64,000 bases of DNA, from the NCBI RefSeq assembly GCF_000187465.1, contig NZ_GL732439.1:1005022-1069021 (forward strand). The letters are read 5' to 3'. Under the pieces are notes generated by a model, which saw only the letters and a program-made list of their open reading frames with translations, ran no database searches and was not told the origin of the DNA. The stretch comes from Streptococcus infantis ATCC 700779 (lineage in GTDB: Bacteria; Bacillota; Bacilli; Lactobacillales; Streptococcaceae). The stretch's first letter is position 1, and each line of letters begins with the position of its first letter. This document shows, in pieces, positions 34,860 to 42,964 of this stretch. Both the position numbers and the translations under genes were made by a program.

Positions 34860-35789
34860 CTAGTCTAAGATCGTTCCTAGAATCATCTTATTTTGCTCGA
34901 ATATCTGAAATTCATCCATCAAATAGGGTAAAAAGTCATCAAGCAAGGGATGGCTAAGCCCGTCGATTGGGAACCCTCTTTTCTGACGTTCTTTTAATAA
35001 AATCAAGATTTCAATTGGGAAATACTGCCATAGTAAGGTATTGAATTCAACTAAATGACTGTCTTTGGCGTTCGCTAAATGATAATCACACATGGATATA
35101 ATTGTTTCTCTAAAAACGTCAACATCCTCTGAAAAAATAGTTTCCATAACCTGTTTATAGGCATCATTCACATTATGATAAGGGTTCGAGTCCAAGGGTT
35201 TATATTTAGCATCACAGGCATTTTCGAGCAAGCTAGCTAACCGGTCTCCCTGTCCATTTCCATAAAGGAAAACAACTAAAGGCATTAAACTTTTTGATGA
35301 AAAGAAAATAGGTTTCTTCCTTTTTTCAACTTGAGCATCTTTAAAATAAACTAATTTATCAATTAAAAATTCGACATAAGTATCATCTAAATAGGCAAGT
35401 GTAAATAAGATATTCAAACAAATATCTGTATCAAAGTTTGAGCCCCCTTTAGCTAAATATTTAGCAGAAGCCATATCTGCCATTACAGAACAAAAACAGC
35501 CGTTCAATAATAACTGGTAGTTTTCAGATGTTTTACTTTCTATAAAATTAGAGACTAGAGGATACGAACTTATAGAATCAATCATATCTATATGATCATA
35601 CAGGTATGATCTTATCTCACCATTTTCTTCGTAGTTAATTTTAACGCTTTTCTTATCAGATTTTAGAGCTGTTAAAATGGCTTCAGTATTAGATAGGTTT
35701 TCTGGCTCTAAGTGAAAATCTCTCGCCTTCAGTATTTTATTTTTTATAGCAGTTAATTTCCTTTTTTGATTTGAAAGTGTTTTATTCAT
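34860..35789 (-). CDS. All-helical putative immunity protein (Imm49-like?)
   Basis: This is a 309-residue, mostly helical protein, the largest of the array. Its C-terminal part FPIEILILLKERQKRGFPIDGLSHPLLDDFLPYL recalls Imm49-type or PoNi-type helical immunity proteins, but I cannot assign it firmly. No signal peptide or membrane helix. It sits between the DUF6985-like and NTF2-like genes, all on the minus strand. Confidence 0.55.
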   Translation of the reverse strand: MNKTLSNQKRKLTAIKNKILKARDFHLEPENLSNTEAILTALKSDKKSVKINYEENGEIRSYLYDHIDMIDSISSYPLVSNFIESKTSENYQLLLNGCFCSVMADMASAKYLAKGGSNFDTDICLNILFTLAYLDDTYVEFLIDKLVYFKDAQVEKRKKPIFFSSKSLMPLVVFLYGNGQGDRLASLLENACDAKYKPLDSNPYHNVNDAYKQVMETIFSEDVDVFRETIISMCDYHLANAKDSHLVEFNTLLWQYFPIEILILLKERQKRGFPIDGLSHPLLDDFLPYLMDEFQIFEQNKMILGTILD

Positions 35790-35822
35790 ATTGACTTCTA
35801 AAATTTCATTTCTTACACTTAA

Positions 35823-35882
35823 CTACCACTGTTTTTTGAAGTACATCTCTTCCTGCATTCCTATGCTATCCAGTATTTCACA
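35823..35882 (-). pseudogene. Orphan C-terminal coding tail after the NTF2-like gene
   Basis: The minus strand encodes EILDSIGMQEEMYFKKQW then stop, in a different frame, starting exactly at the stop of the NTF2-like gene. It reads like a genuine protein C-terminus without any upstream body and is best explained as recombination debris. Confidence 0.45.
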
Positions 35883-36276
35883 AGGAAGAATTGATCCACT
35901 TCCCATCATCGAGCCATTCTTTCTTATCAATCCACCATTTCCCCTTTTGAAACACCATTTGAAAACGATAGAGGGTTTCTATACCAGAACGATTCTCCTT
36001 GATGTAGAAATAAGCTTGATTCCCGTCATGCTCTTCATCAACGATAGGATGCGTCTCAAATTTGTATTCAAATGGAAAGCGGACTGATAAGGACTCTTCC
36101 CTTGCTCTGAGTGTTTTTTTAGATGTACAAAACTGATCAAAAATCGGAGCTAATTCATCCTTCAACATCTCTTTATCAGCTTTGTTTCTTAGGCTCCTAG
36201 TGGCCTTTTTCTCCCAAGAATACATAGCCTGCATAAACTGGAGTAAGGTTTCTTTTGCTAGATTCGTATGGCTCAT
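35878..36276 (-). CDS. NTF2-fold putative immunity protein
   Basis: This is a 132-residue protein with an N-terminal helix pair (LLQFMQAMYSWEKKATRSL), a middle strand region and the closing strands GNQAYFYIKENRSGIETLYRFQMVFQKGKWWIDKKEWLDD. That is the pattern of NTF2-like immunity proteins found with Rhs/polymorphic toxins. A degenerate copy of its C-terminus lies at 32691-32747. ATG at 36276 follows AGGAGG. Confidence 0.7.
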   Translation of the reverse strand: MSHTNLAKETLLQFMQAMYSWEKKATRSLRNKADKEMLKDELAPIFDQFCTSKKTLRAREESLSVRFPFEYKFETHPIVDEEHDGNQAYFYIKENRSGIETLYRFQMVFQKGKWWIDKKEWLDDGKWINSSL

Positions 36277-36288
36277 ATTTCCTCCTAC

Positions 36289-36366
36289 TTAAACAACGGG
36301 ACTAAAGGTTCGTTTATTATGAAGACATCGGTCATAAAAAGCTGTATTAAAGGCATTTTTTACTCC
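36289..36366 (-). pseudogene. Orphan C-terminal coding tail after the LRR-like gene
   Basis: In the gap downstream of the LRR-like gene the minus strand encodes FNTAFYDRCLHNKRTFSPVV then stop. The composition is typical of a toxin-tip C-terminus (basic, aromatic, Cys/His). There is no start codon or upstream body. Interpretation as a toxin remnant is inference. Confidence 0.45.
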
Positions 36367-37103
36367 TCACGCATGCAAACATGTGGTAACTCTCTTCTAA
36401 GAAGTTCCCTTTGCTTTTGATTTGTTCTTCCCGTTGTTAAAAATCGGAGATGTTTCAGACTCTTCAGGTAGCTAACTGTTGATGCGTAGTTAAAAATAGA
36501 CGTGTCAACAAAATCTAAAAAACGAAGCTCACTAGAGGACTGGATAAAATCCAATTCTGGTAAATTTTTATTTGCTGTAAATGAAAGATAGAGCAACTGA
36601 TTTAAATCCCTTATAAAATCAAAGTCCGGCAACTTTACACCATAATCAACGTGCAGATAACGCATACCTGTATGAAAAGAAATGTTCTCTATCGTTTCCA
36701 AATTTGTCATAGAAGATATCCCTAGAGCTTTCACACAATCATTTTGGGGTAAGATGATCTTTCTTACTCTTCTAGCCCCAACTAATAAAATTTTTTCTAC
36801 TTGTTCGTATATTGAAAAGTCTAGCACATCAGATTTACTTCCCATCAAGTAAATCACCCTCGTATTGCTAGGTAATGAAAGCTGATTAAAATCCACATCC
36901 TTCAGCATATCCTCTGGGTTTTCAACAATGTACTTTTGTCTTAATAAGCGATTGATATCGATGAATTCTTTATAAGTCAATGTTTCATCCAATAATGGTG
37001 CAATCTCTTCAATAGAATGTAGAGGCTCCATTGCCATTAGATTCTCTCTTTCGGAAAATCCTTTTTTAATGATCTCTAAATATTTATCTAAACTGGTCAT
37101 CAT
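36360..37103 (-). CDS. Leucine-rich-repeat-like putative immunity protein
   Basis: This is a 247-residue protein. After a helical N-terminal third (about 1-75), the rest shows irregular repeats of about 23-26 residues with spaced hydrophobics: VEKILLVGARRVRKIIL, LETIENISFHTGMRYLHVD, LNQLLYLSFTANKNLPELDF, SELRFLDFVDTSIF, LKSLKHLRFLTTG. This suggests a small LRR solenoid. An LRR protein in an immunity array could bind a toxin surface. No signal peptide or anchor, so cytoplasmic. Confidence 0.6.
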   Translation of the reverse strand: MMTSLDKYLEIIKKGFSERENLMAMEPLHSIEEIAPLLDETLTYKEFIDINRLLRQKYIVENPEDMLKDVDFNQLSLPSNTRVIYLMGSKSDVLDFSIYEQVEKILLVGARRVRKIILPQNDCVKALGISSMTNLETIENISFHTGMRYLHVDYGVKLPDFDFIRDLNQLLYLSFTANKNLPELDFIQSSSELRFLDFVDTSIFNYASTVSYLKSLKHLRFLTTGRTNQKQRELLRRELPHVCMREE

Positions 37104-37122
37104 TCACCTCTTTTCATGAATA

Positions 37123-37191
37123 TCATGCTTCGTTTTCTTTGTTCAACCTATCTATTTTTACAATGACACTTTTACAAGAAGAATAAGCCAT
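37123..37191 (-). pseudogene. Orphan C-terminal coding tail upstream of the LRR-like gene
   Basis: The minus strand encodes MAYSSCKSVIVKIDRLNKEN plus two more residues and a stop, in the gap between the 231-residue gene and the LRR-like gene. Just before it, another frame gives VYIEKNTLEIHDFSF then stop. Both look like protein tails without bodies. Confidence 0.4.
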
Positions 37192-37261
37192 TGCTTGTCT
37201 CAAAAACTAAAATCATGAATCTCAAGAGTATTCTTTTCTATATAAACTTTATCCTGCTTGC

Positions 37262-37957
37262 TCAATCTCGATCAAAGACAACCTTGACTCTAGCTCTACC
37301 CAAAGCGTCTAGATATTGCTCCAGTTTCGTAATCGACTCCTCCGAATCAGATAATTGAACAAGCAAATCCCCATTGATAGTCATGACATCCTTTGTCGGT
37401 AAAAGCATGAGATTCTCAACGCTTGGATCATTCACAATCATTAAGGAAGGGGAATAAATACAGCTTGTGGAGAGGTCTAGATTTCCAAATCGCTCCCTAG
37501 CAGACACAAAAATAGATTCCATCCCACCTTGGGCTTTCAGAACAAATTCTCTCTCGAAAAATGCTTCAAAACTGTCGTAAATCTCGATGACATCCATAGT
37601 AATCCCATCTAAATAATAAACTTGATGACTTTGAATGTTCCCATCCTTCAATCTATAAGCGAATTGATCTCCAATAGCAGACATACCAAAAAAATAGTAG
37701 TCTGATGCATAATCTCTCCAGACATCTTTCCATAGCTCATCCGAATTCCAAGAGTCCAGCGTGATGGCTTGAGCAGAATCTGTACCAAACAAGCGATAAT
37801 AGCCACCATAAAATTCCAAGCCGTTGGTTATGGAGAGCAAATCCAGGTGAGTTTGCGGAAACTGTCTGGCTTTGAGTTTTTCTAGTTCAAGAGCTGAAGC
37901 CCCACTTTCTTGTATGACCAGATCCTCACAACATTTTAAAAAATTCTTCATTTTCAT
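37262..37957 (-). CDS. SMI1/KNR4-like (SUKH) putative immunity protein, 231 aa
   Basis: The protein has 231 residues. The first about 150 follow the SMI1/KNR4 pattern: LKARQFPQTHLDLLSITNGLEFYGGYYRLFG, YYFFGMSAIGDQFAYRLKDG, HQVYYLDG, and the C-terminal IYDSFEAFFEREF helix. The last about 70 residues (from FGNLDLSTSCIYSP) are an extra domain of unknown type ending in a charged VKVVFDRD. Probably cytoplasmic; an immunity role by family. Confidence 0.72.
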   Translation of the reverse strand: MKMKNFLKCCEDLVIQESGASALELEKLKARQFPQTHLDLLSITNGLEFYGGYYRLFGTDSAQAITLDSWNSDELWKDVWRDYASDYYFFGMSAIGDQFAYRLKDGNIQSHQVYYLDGITMDVIEIYDSFEAFFEREFVLKAQGGMESIFVSARERFGNLDLSTSCIYSPSLMIVNDPSVENLMLLPTKDVMTINGDLLVQLSDSEESITKLEQYLDALGRARVKVVFDRD

Positions 37958-37984
37958 TTGCTTCTCATCTCTTCATCTTTGGCT

Positions 37985-38548
37985 TTAGCCAAGCATAAAT
38001 TCAATAAAGTCTTTTCGATAGTCTTCAGGAAGTTGCTCCTCGATAATAGCCATGATTCCTATTAAAAAACCTTCTTTATAGTCTGACAAAGCCTCATCAA
38101 TGTAGATGTCATTCTCAAACTTGGTGATTTCTAGCTCTTTCATCTGACTATAGGTAGACAAGAAAGTAGATAAAGAGGGGCTTAAGCAATAGAGCTTGGA
38201 ATTCCCAGGAATCTTGCCAAATACAGGACTAAGCTTGCTAGTTAGATCACAAAAGATTGGCTCATCGCCCATCATGTGGGCAAAAATCACATAACTCTCT
38301 TTCCAGCTAGGATCCTGCCATCCTTCTGATGCAGCTTCACATAGAGGGAGAGGAATTAGAGCAAGATCATAGGGAGCTCCTCTAAAATAAGCTTCTTCAT
38401 CAAAGTCTAAATGCTGGTAGAACTCTTTCAATTGACCAGACAAATCTGGCTTTTCGACATGGAGACAGTCACTAGTAAATACAAGCTCTCCTAAGCCCTT
38501 GTTTCTATGATAGACTTCTACGAATTCCTTCAACAAATTGAGCATCAT
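37985..38548 (-). CDS. SUKH-like putative immunity protein, paralogue of the 31047 gene
   Basis: This is a 187-residue protein with LSGQLKEFYQHLDFDEEAYF, PIFCDLTSKLSPVFGKIPGN and LSPSLSTFLSTY. Each corresponds in order to a segment of the protein at 31047-31598, so the two are diverged copies of one immunity family. ATG pair at 38548 after AGGAG. Confidence 0.68.
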   Translation of the reverse strand: MMLNLLKEFVEVYHRNKGLGELVFTSDCLHVEKPDLSGQLKEFYQHLDFDEEAYFRGAPYDLALIPLPLCEAASEGWQDPSWKESYVIFAHMMGDEPIFCDLTSKLSPVFGKIPGNSKLYCLSPSLSTFLSTYSQMKELEITKFENDIYIDEALSDYKEGFLIGIMAIIEEQLPEDYRKDFIEFMLG

Positions 38549-38602
38549 TATTGGACTCCTCTCACATTTTTGGGGTTATATTTGGCTATTTTCAACTGAC
38601 GA

Positions 38603-38887
38603 TTACGCATCATTCTGACCGCTAGCGACAGCCTGAGTCCAAATTCGTTCAAATTCCTCTTGACTAATCTTGATGGAGTCTGATAGATCCAACTCATCTT
38701 TTCGACCATCATAGAGTAGAAACCCTATTTCTGGAACATAATCCTGTAGGCAAGAGGAAGCATAAGAGTGCCCATTCAAAACGTTAATTTGTCGACTTGC
38801 ACGCTGACCAGTAAACTCTGTATAAATAACTCCTAGGCCTGACATAAACTCACTATTGCCATAATAATAATATTCTTTTTCACACAT
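38603..38887 (-). CDS. Small hypothetical protein, putative immunity
   Basis: This is a 94-residue protein (EYYYYGNSEFMSGLGVIYTE, GFLLYDGRKDELDLSD, ISQEEFERIW). The mix of short strands and a C-terminal helix suggests a compact alpha/beta fold; I do not recognise the family. AAAGGAAG precedes the ATG. The start overlaps the end of a 29-codon ORF (38880-38969). Confidence 0.6.
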   Translation of the reverse strand: MCEKEYYYYGNSEFMSGLGVIYTEFTGQRASRQINVLNGHSYASSCLQDYVPEIGFLLYDGRKDELDLSDSIKISQEEFERIWTQAVASGQNDA

Positions 38888-38969
38888 TAGAATCTTCCTT
38901 TACCATTTGTCTCTCCAAGAATGGCATTCTTTCCTCTTTGCCTCTTTCATCGACTAATTCTATGTTCAT
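38880..38969 (-). pseudogene. 29-codon orphan ORF or gene tail between two immunity genes
   Basis: The minus strand reads MNIELVDERGKEERMPFLER and nine more residues, stopping inside the next gene's start. Protein-like sequence continues in frame upstream (GRFYKLK) into the preceding gene. There is no ribosome-binding site. It is more likely the tail of a lost gene than a functional peptide. Confidence 0.4.
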
Positions 38970-38985
38970 TTTCAATTTATAGAAT

Positions 38986-39426
38986 CTACCAGTTCTTAGC
39001 CTTATTCTCCAAGACTCTCACTTCTACTTTATCCTCCGCTAAATGGAGATCCAATACTTTTTCCTGGTCTTGAAAGAAAAGTGTCAGGTCTCTGGTAGAA
39101 AATTCAGTAAAATAAGAGGGCAAAAAGTCATCCAAAGACTCCATTTGAAACAAGACGTAAACTGGTGAAAACTCCCAAAAAACTAGGATAAACCGACTGC
39201 TATTGCCAACAAGACTTTGAATTGACCTACTTAGATCTTTAGTAGTAAGGTCGATAGAAAACTCATAAAGGCAAGGAATCGGAGAATCGATAGGATTCAA
39301 CTCCCCAGCATACCAAGCAATTTCTTTAGGTTTATCGGTCAGAAAATGAACATCCTTGTTCCCCTTCAAACCCTTGATTCGTTTTTCTACTTTTAATAAG
39401 GATAATTTCTTTTTTACGTCACTCAT
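38986..39426 (-). CDS. Hypothetical protein, putative immunity
   Basis: This is a 146-residue protein with a lysine-rich N-terminus (MSDVKKKLSLLKVEKRIKGLKG) and a beta-rich body (SRFILVFWEFSPVYVLFQMESLDDFLPSYF). No family is recognised. It is 13 bases from the next gene upstream (39440-40153) and in the same orientation as the whole array. Confidence 0.6.
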   Translation of the reverse strand: MSDVKKKLSLLKVEKRIKGLKGNKDVHFLTDKPKEIAWYAGELNPIDSPIPCLYEFSIDLTTKDLSRSIQSLVGNSSRFILVFWEFSPVYVLFQMESLDDFLPSYFTEFSTRDLTLFFQDQEKVLDLHLAEDKVEVRVLENKAKNW

Positions 39427-39439
39427 TGTTCTTGCTCCA

Positions 39440-40153
39440 TCATTTTAAAACAGAAATTCTGCTCACAACCTCATTCTGATTATCCAACAGATAAAGGAAG
39501 TTCCCTTTTATTTCCAGTTTACCAAGCTTAGCCCCATAGTCCATCTCGTGAGCAGGGCAGGATTGAATCAACTGACAGATGCTCTTATCCTTGTGCTCTA
39601 TCTTCCAAAACAAATCCACCTTATCCAGCTGATGCTCCACTTGAATGGAATAGGTCGTGGATTGGATCTTCTTCCTTTTCCACTCCCAGCTGTTTTCATA
39701 ATCGTTTCTCTCTATTTCATTGACTACATCCTCTATCAAGGAGCAGGGAATAGAGAGCTCCTGAAACACGCGCTTTATCCCTTTTACCAAGGCCTCTAAG
39801 AGCAGCTTTTTCTGTTCCAATGGACTCAAGGTTTTATAGCTAGAAAAATCAAATAAGACTTGAACAGTATAGACACCAAGTAGGTTCATGATAGCTGGAT
39901 TGCTAATCGTATCTACACATTCTACGATGATTTTCCAGCAATCCTTGGTCATAACTGGTTTGAAGAGGCGCTCTACCATAGAGGTCATACATTTGGATTC
40001 ATATATGAATTCGTTTCTCCGATCTTTCCAATTTTGTCGGTAGTCTTCAACTCTAGCTTCATCGTAAGTTAGCGCAGCGGAGTCCATCAGCTCCTCAATC
40101 CTCTGTTGATTTTCCACATAGGGCTTATCTAATTCAAAATACTGTAACTTCAT
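39440..40153 (-). CDS. Hypothetical protein, putative immunity, 237 aa
   Basis: This is a 237-residue protein. An N-terminal helical region (1-60), then alternating helices with MNLLGVYTVQVLFDFSSYKTLSPLEQKKLLLEAL around 95-125 and a beta-rich end (YSIQVEHQLDKVDLFWKIEHKD). I do not recognise it. Its position among immunity genes is the only hint to function. Confidence 0.58.
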   Translation of the reverse strand: MKLQYFELDKPYVENQQRIEELMDSAALTYDEARVEDYRQNWKDRRNEFIYESKCMTSMVERLFKPVMTKDCWKIIVECVDTISNPAIMNLLGVYTVQVLFDFSSYKTLSPLEQKKLLLEALVKGIKRVFQELSIPCSLIEDVVNEIERNDYENSWEWKRKKIQSTTYSIQVEHQLDKVDLFWKIEHKDKSICQLIQSCPAHEMDYGAKLGKLEIKGNFLYLLDNQNEVVSRISVLK

Positions 40154-40207
40154 ATTCGTGGTCTCATAGTTTTTTTCTTGTAGAAAGGTTTATCCTTAGG
40201 TCAAGTT

Positions 40208-40279
40208 CTAATGTTTGTGCTCTTCCTTCACTTTTTCCCATAGTCGTGGTGTCCCTCCTAGCAATGGAGGATTCTTTGA
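40208..40279 (-). pseudogene. Toxin-like C-terminal remnant
   Basis: The minus strand encodes PPLLGGTPRLWEKVKEEH within a 23-codon open tail ending in a stop. The Pro-Gly-rich GGTPRLWEKVKEEH style resembles the end of polymorphic-toxin nuclease tips. No start codon and no body remain; the neighbouring frame upstream is broken. The toxin assignment is a resemblance, not a match. Confidence 0.45.
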
Positions 40280-40317
40280 TCATACGGAATCTCCGCAAAT
40301 AAGCTAGGAATACATCT

Positions 40318-40707
40318 TTAAGTATCAATCTTCACAGGACCAATCTCAGCAATTCTAACAAGGTCAGAAGATCCTGATAACATCACATCATTTTGGTTTA
40401 TAAAATTGAATTCAACCTTTTTTTCTAAAAAGAGCAGTTCCAGTTGTCCATTCACCTTATAAATCCCCTTAGAATAAAAATGGATTTCATCTAAATTAAA
40501 AAACTCTAAATTAATTTTTATGGCATTAAATGCGCTTTTCTGCCACTTTTCAGGGAAATTAGTTGGCAAATCAAATACATAAAAGACAAGATCTAATTTG
40601 TAATCGTAACATAATACAGTATCAAGAAATACATTCTTCAATTCCAAATCACCATCAAACAAATGAATAATCTTTTCCCTGCCCACTGCTTTTTCAAACC
40701 ATTTCAC
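40318..40707 (-). CDS. Imm50 family immunity protein
   Basis: This is a 129-residue protein. It starts MKWFEKAVGREKIIHLFDGDLELKNVFLDTVLCYDYKLDLVFYVFDLPTNFPEKW, which is the Imm50 pattern: a short helix, then 'F....L..V.L..V....D...L.F....LP...P.KW'. The protein is beta-rich and cytoplasmic. Imm50 proteins accompany polymorphic toxins in Gram-positive and Gram-negative bacteria; the target toxin is not present here. Confidence 0.75.
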   Translation of the reverse strand: MKWFEKAVGREKIIHLFDGDLELKNVFLDTVLCYDYKLDLVFYVFDLPTNFPEKWQKSAFNAIKINLEFFNLDEIHFYSKGIYKVNGQLELLFLEKKVEFNFINQNDVMLSGSSDLVRIAEIGPVKIDT

Positions 40708-40781
40708 AAGATGAACTCCTTTTTTAAAAATGAATAAAAGTCTTATTTTTAAGAGTTATTGTTTCGCTCTTTAAGTAGATT

Positions 40782-41408
40782 TTAGAACAGACTAACTCTT
40801 CTGCCGTCCTTTCCTTTTGTAACGTCATTGATTAAGTCCTTGACAATAGATATATCGAACTGACGAGAAAAGTCAACAATTTTCTGGCGATTCTCTTCTG
40901 GATATAGATAAGATGCTGCTAAGATAAATAAAAATGGATTTATGACTTGACCAATATGCTCAAAGTATTTAGGCTGAGTCACATGAGACATAATTTTGTT
41001 AAAATCGTCATCTTTCAGAACAATCTTTCTCTGATATATCGCTGCACAAGCACCTGCAGCTTGAGATGAGTTATTCGATTCTAATGACTCATAAACAAAA
41101 GACAAGTTCTCTGTTTCTAAATTTTCTAGATAAGCAATCGCTACTGCTAGAGAGCGATAGGTTACAAGGGTTGGGATGTCTCTCAGCAGTAATGACTTGA
41201 GATAGGGAATTTCTTCTGTGCAATCCGTTGCAGCCATGGCGTAGAGCAAATACATTTGTGATTCCCATGATTTAGGCTTTTCCATCTCGCCCTCCAAGGC
41301 CTGATGCAAGAATGGTCCATATCCTTTTAGTCTGCCCTTTAAAATTTTTTTCGCAGCCTTTTTTACCAAGGGCGTACGTCCTGAAGTTAACTCTTCTACA
41401 TAGTCCAT
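40782..41408 (-). CDS. HEAT-like helical-repeat putative immunity protein
   Basis: The 208 residues are nearly all helical, with repeated pairs: LVKKAAKKILKGRLKGYGPFLHQAL, WESQMYLLYAMAATDCTEEIPYLKSLLL, TYRSLAVAIAYLENLETENLSFVYESL, SQAAGACAAIYQRKIVL. This is the layout of short HEAT-repeat immunity proteins from toxin arrays. It is one base from the Imm26 gene upstream. Confidence 0.68.
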   Translation of the reverse strand: MDYVEELTSGRTPLVKKAAKKILKGRLKGYGPFLHQALEGEMEKPKSWESQMYLLYAMAATDCTEEIPYLKSLLLRDIPTLVTYRSLAVAIAYLENLETENLSFVYESLESNNSSQAAGACAAIYQRKIVLKDDDFNKIMSHVTQPKYFEHIGQVINPFLFILAASYLYPEENRQKIVDFSRQFDISIVKDLINDVTKGKDGRRVSLF

Positions 41409-41409
41409 C

Positions 41410-41937
41410 TCAAACTCCTTTATTTTCTCTGCTTGCCAGTTCTTCTTCCAATATTCTATTATAAACTATACTTCCGACACAGGCTTCCCAGTCTAGGTCC
41501 TCAACTTCTTCCCTAGAAAAAATCTTAGGTTCCCGCCTACCATCTAGCCAGACCTTCCCAAAGTGAAGACCATTTGGGTCTCCCCACTTAAAGGCTAAAT
41601 CCTTAAAATGGCTTGGATCAAAATCCACTTGGTGACCAATTATCTGCCAAAACCATACTGGACTTCGATCAAACAAGGTGTAGGAATCTATAATGATGGG
41701 CTTACCTATAAATTGAGCACGACTTAGCTCCTCAACTGTTATAGTAGGACTTGCTTGAAAGATATCGAAAAATTGAATGACATGACCAACATTCACTTTT
41801 CCAAGGATTTGACCAAATACAGACATTTCCTCCGAAAATTGATAGCAAAAAATATCACCAATTTTAATAAATCGAAGTTTTGTTCTTGGCTTTTCATTCC
41901 ACTCACGAATCTTTATCTGGGGCAATTTTTTCTCCAT
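41410..41937 (-). CDS. Imm26 family immunity protein
   Basis: This is a 175-residue protein. The RFIKIGDIFCYQFSEEMSVFGQILGKVNVGHVIQFFDIF stretch (about 22-60) and AQFIGKPIIIDSYTLFDRSPVWFWQIIG (about 74-101) match Imm26, whose members share 'GDIF.........FGQI' and 'G.P...D'. Imm26 proteins are predicted to neutralise toxins delivered by secretion or contact systems. Confidence 0.75.
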   Translation of the reverse strand: MEKKLPQIKIREWNEKPRTKLRFIKIGDIFCYQFSEEMSVFGQILGKVNVGHVIQFFDIFQASPTITVEELSRAQFIGKPIIIDSYTLFDRSPVWFWQIIGHQVDFDPSHFKDLAFKWGDPNGLHFGKVWLDGRREPKIFSREEVEDLDWEACVGSIVYNRILEEELASRENKGV

Positions 41938-41956
41938 AATTAATTTAATTCTATTC

Positions 41957-42517
41957 CTACTGCTCTTTATTTAAGATATGAAAGAGATCATCTCTTAGAA
42001 CGATTCCATCGTCTTCTATCAAATAGGCCATGTGCTCCCAGAAAGGCAATTCTTGTTCAAGGGGCTTTTCCAAGGCAAGTACTTGGTTCTTCAAATTTGC
42101 TGCAATCTCTTCGACTTCATCTTGCTCAATCTCATAAAACTTTGCTTTCAAAAGAAAGATGCCTGATAGAAAAAGTGAATAAGAGGAAACAAAATCTTGC
42201 AAGGAAGAGTTGACATAAATCCTCGCTTCTTGAAAAACTTCCCTTCCTTCTTGATTACAAAATAAAAAGATTTGCTCCTCTTCTCCAATCACAAAAAATC
42301 CTAAAAAACACTGGCCAAAAAGCCTATAACTCTCTTGCTCTTTCCTTAGTTTTACTAGATCAGTAGCTACTTTGACAAAAGAAAATCCCATTTTGGAATA
42401 ATCCTCTAAATAAGCCAAAAGGTTGAAACGGATTTCATCCAGACGAAGTGGTTTCTCCTCTGTAGATACCACACAAAAACCAAGCTCCTTCACTAATTCA
42501 TCAATAGTAACTGTCAT
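41957..42517 (-). CDS. SUKH-like putative immunity protein
   Basis: This is a 186-residue protein with MTVTIDELVKELGF, CFLGFFVIGEEEQIFLFCNQEGREVFQEARIYVNSSLQDFVSSYSLFLSG. The order (hydrophobic strand, nucleotide-deaminase-like loop absent, C-terminal LQDFVSSY helix) fits the SUKH-4-type group. The start overlaps the upstream gene's stop by four bases. Confidence 0.62.
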   Translation of the reverse strand: MTVTIDELVKELGFCVVSTEEKPLRLDEIRFNLLAYLEDYSKMGFSFVKVATDLVKLRKEQESYRLFGQCFLGFFVIGEEEQIFLFCNQEGREVFQEARIYVNSSLQDFVSSYSLFLSGIFLLKAKFYEIEQDEVEEIAANLKNQVLALEKPLEQELPFWEHMAYLIEDDGIVLRDDLFHILNKEQ

Positions 42518-42933
42518 TTTTCTATCCGATCTCCTAGATTCTTTTCACCCAATTTTTTTAACCTCCAAAGCTTGATAGCCGCATCTTTTCTGAGTCCCAT
42601 AAAGAGGCTTCCTAAGGTTACTGCTTCCTCTTTTTTATAGACTTGAGAACTAATACTGGCCCATCCATCTTGCAGGCATTCAATTTTTAAATAGAAATCT
42701 CGCTCTTGTCCAAGTTTCCCTGTTACATCGTCTATCTCATAAGAAGCAGACAGCAAAGACACTGAGATAAAGTCCCCCGGTCTTCGATACATTCGCATGA
42801 CGGATTCTTTCTGATTAACAGAGTGGATATCCTCTTTTGTTTCAGCTCTGTCACGTTCTGATAAAATCACCCACTCCCTATCATCCTCTGATGAATAAAA
42901 ACGCCATTCTTTCTCAACCATATCCTGCTCCAT
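42514..42933 (-). CDS. Hypothetical protein, putative immunity
   Basis: This is a 139-residue charged protein (EKEWRFYSSEDDREWVILSERDR, VTLGSLFMGLRKDAAIKLWRLKKLGEKN). No family is recognised. It overlaps the downstream SUKH-like gene by four bases (ATGA), so the two are translationally coupled, unusual within this array where most genes have separate sites. Confidence 0.58.
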   Translation of the reverse strand: MEQDMVEKEWRFYSSEDDREWVILSERDRAETKEDIHSVNQKESVMRMYRRPGDFISVSLLSASYEIDDVTGKLGQERDFYLKIECLQDGWASISSQVYKKEEAVTLGSLFMGLRKDAAIKLWRLKKLGEKNLGDRIEK

Positions 42934-42964
42934 CTTCTAGTGCTTCTCTTGTTATCGACTACAC

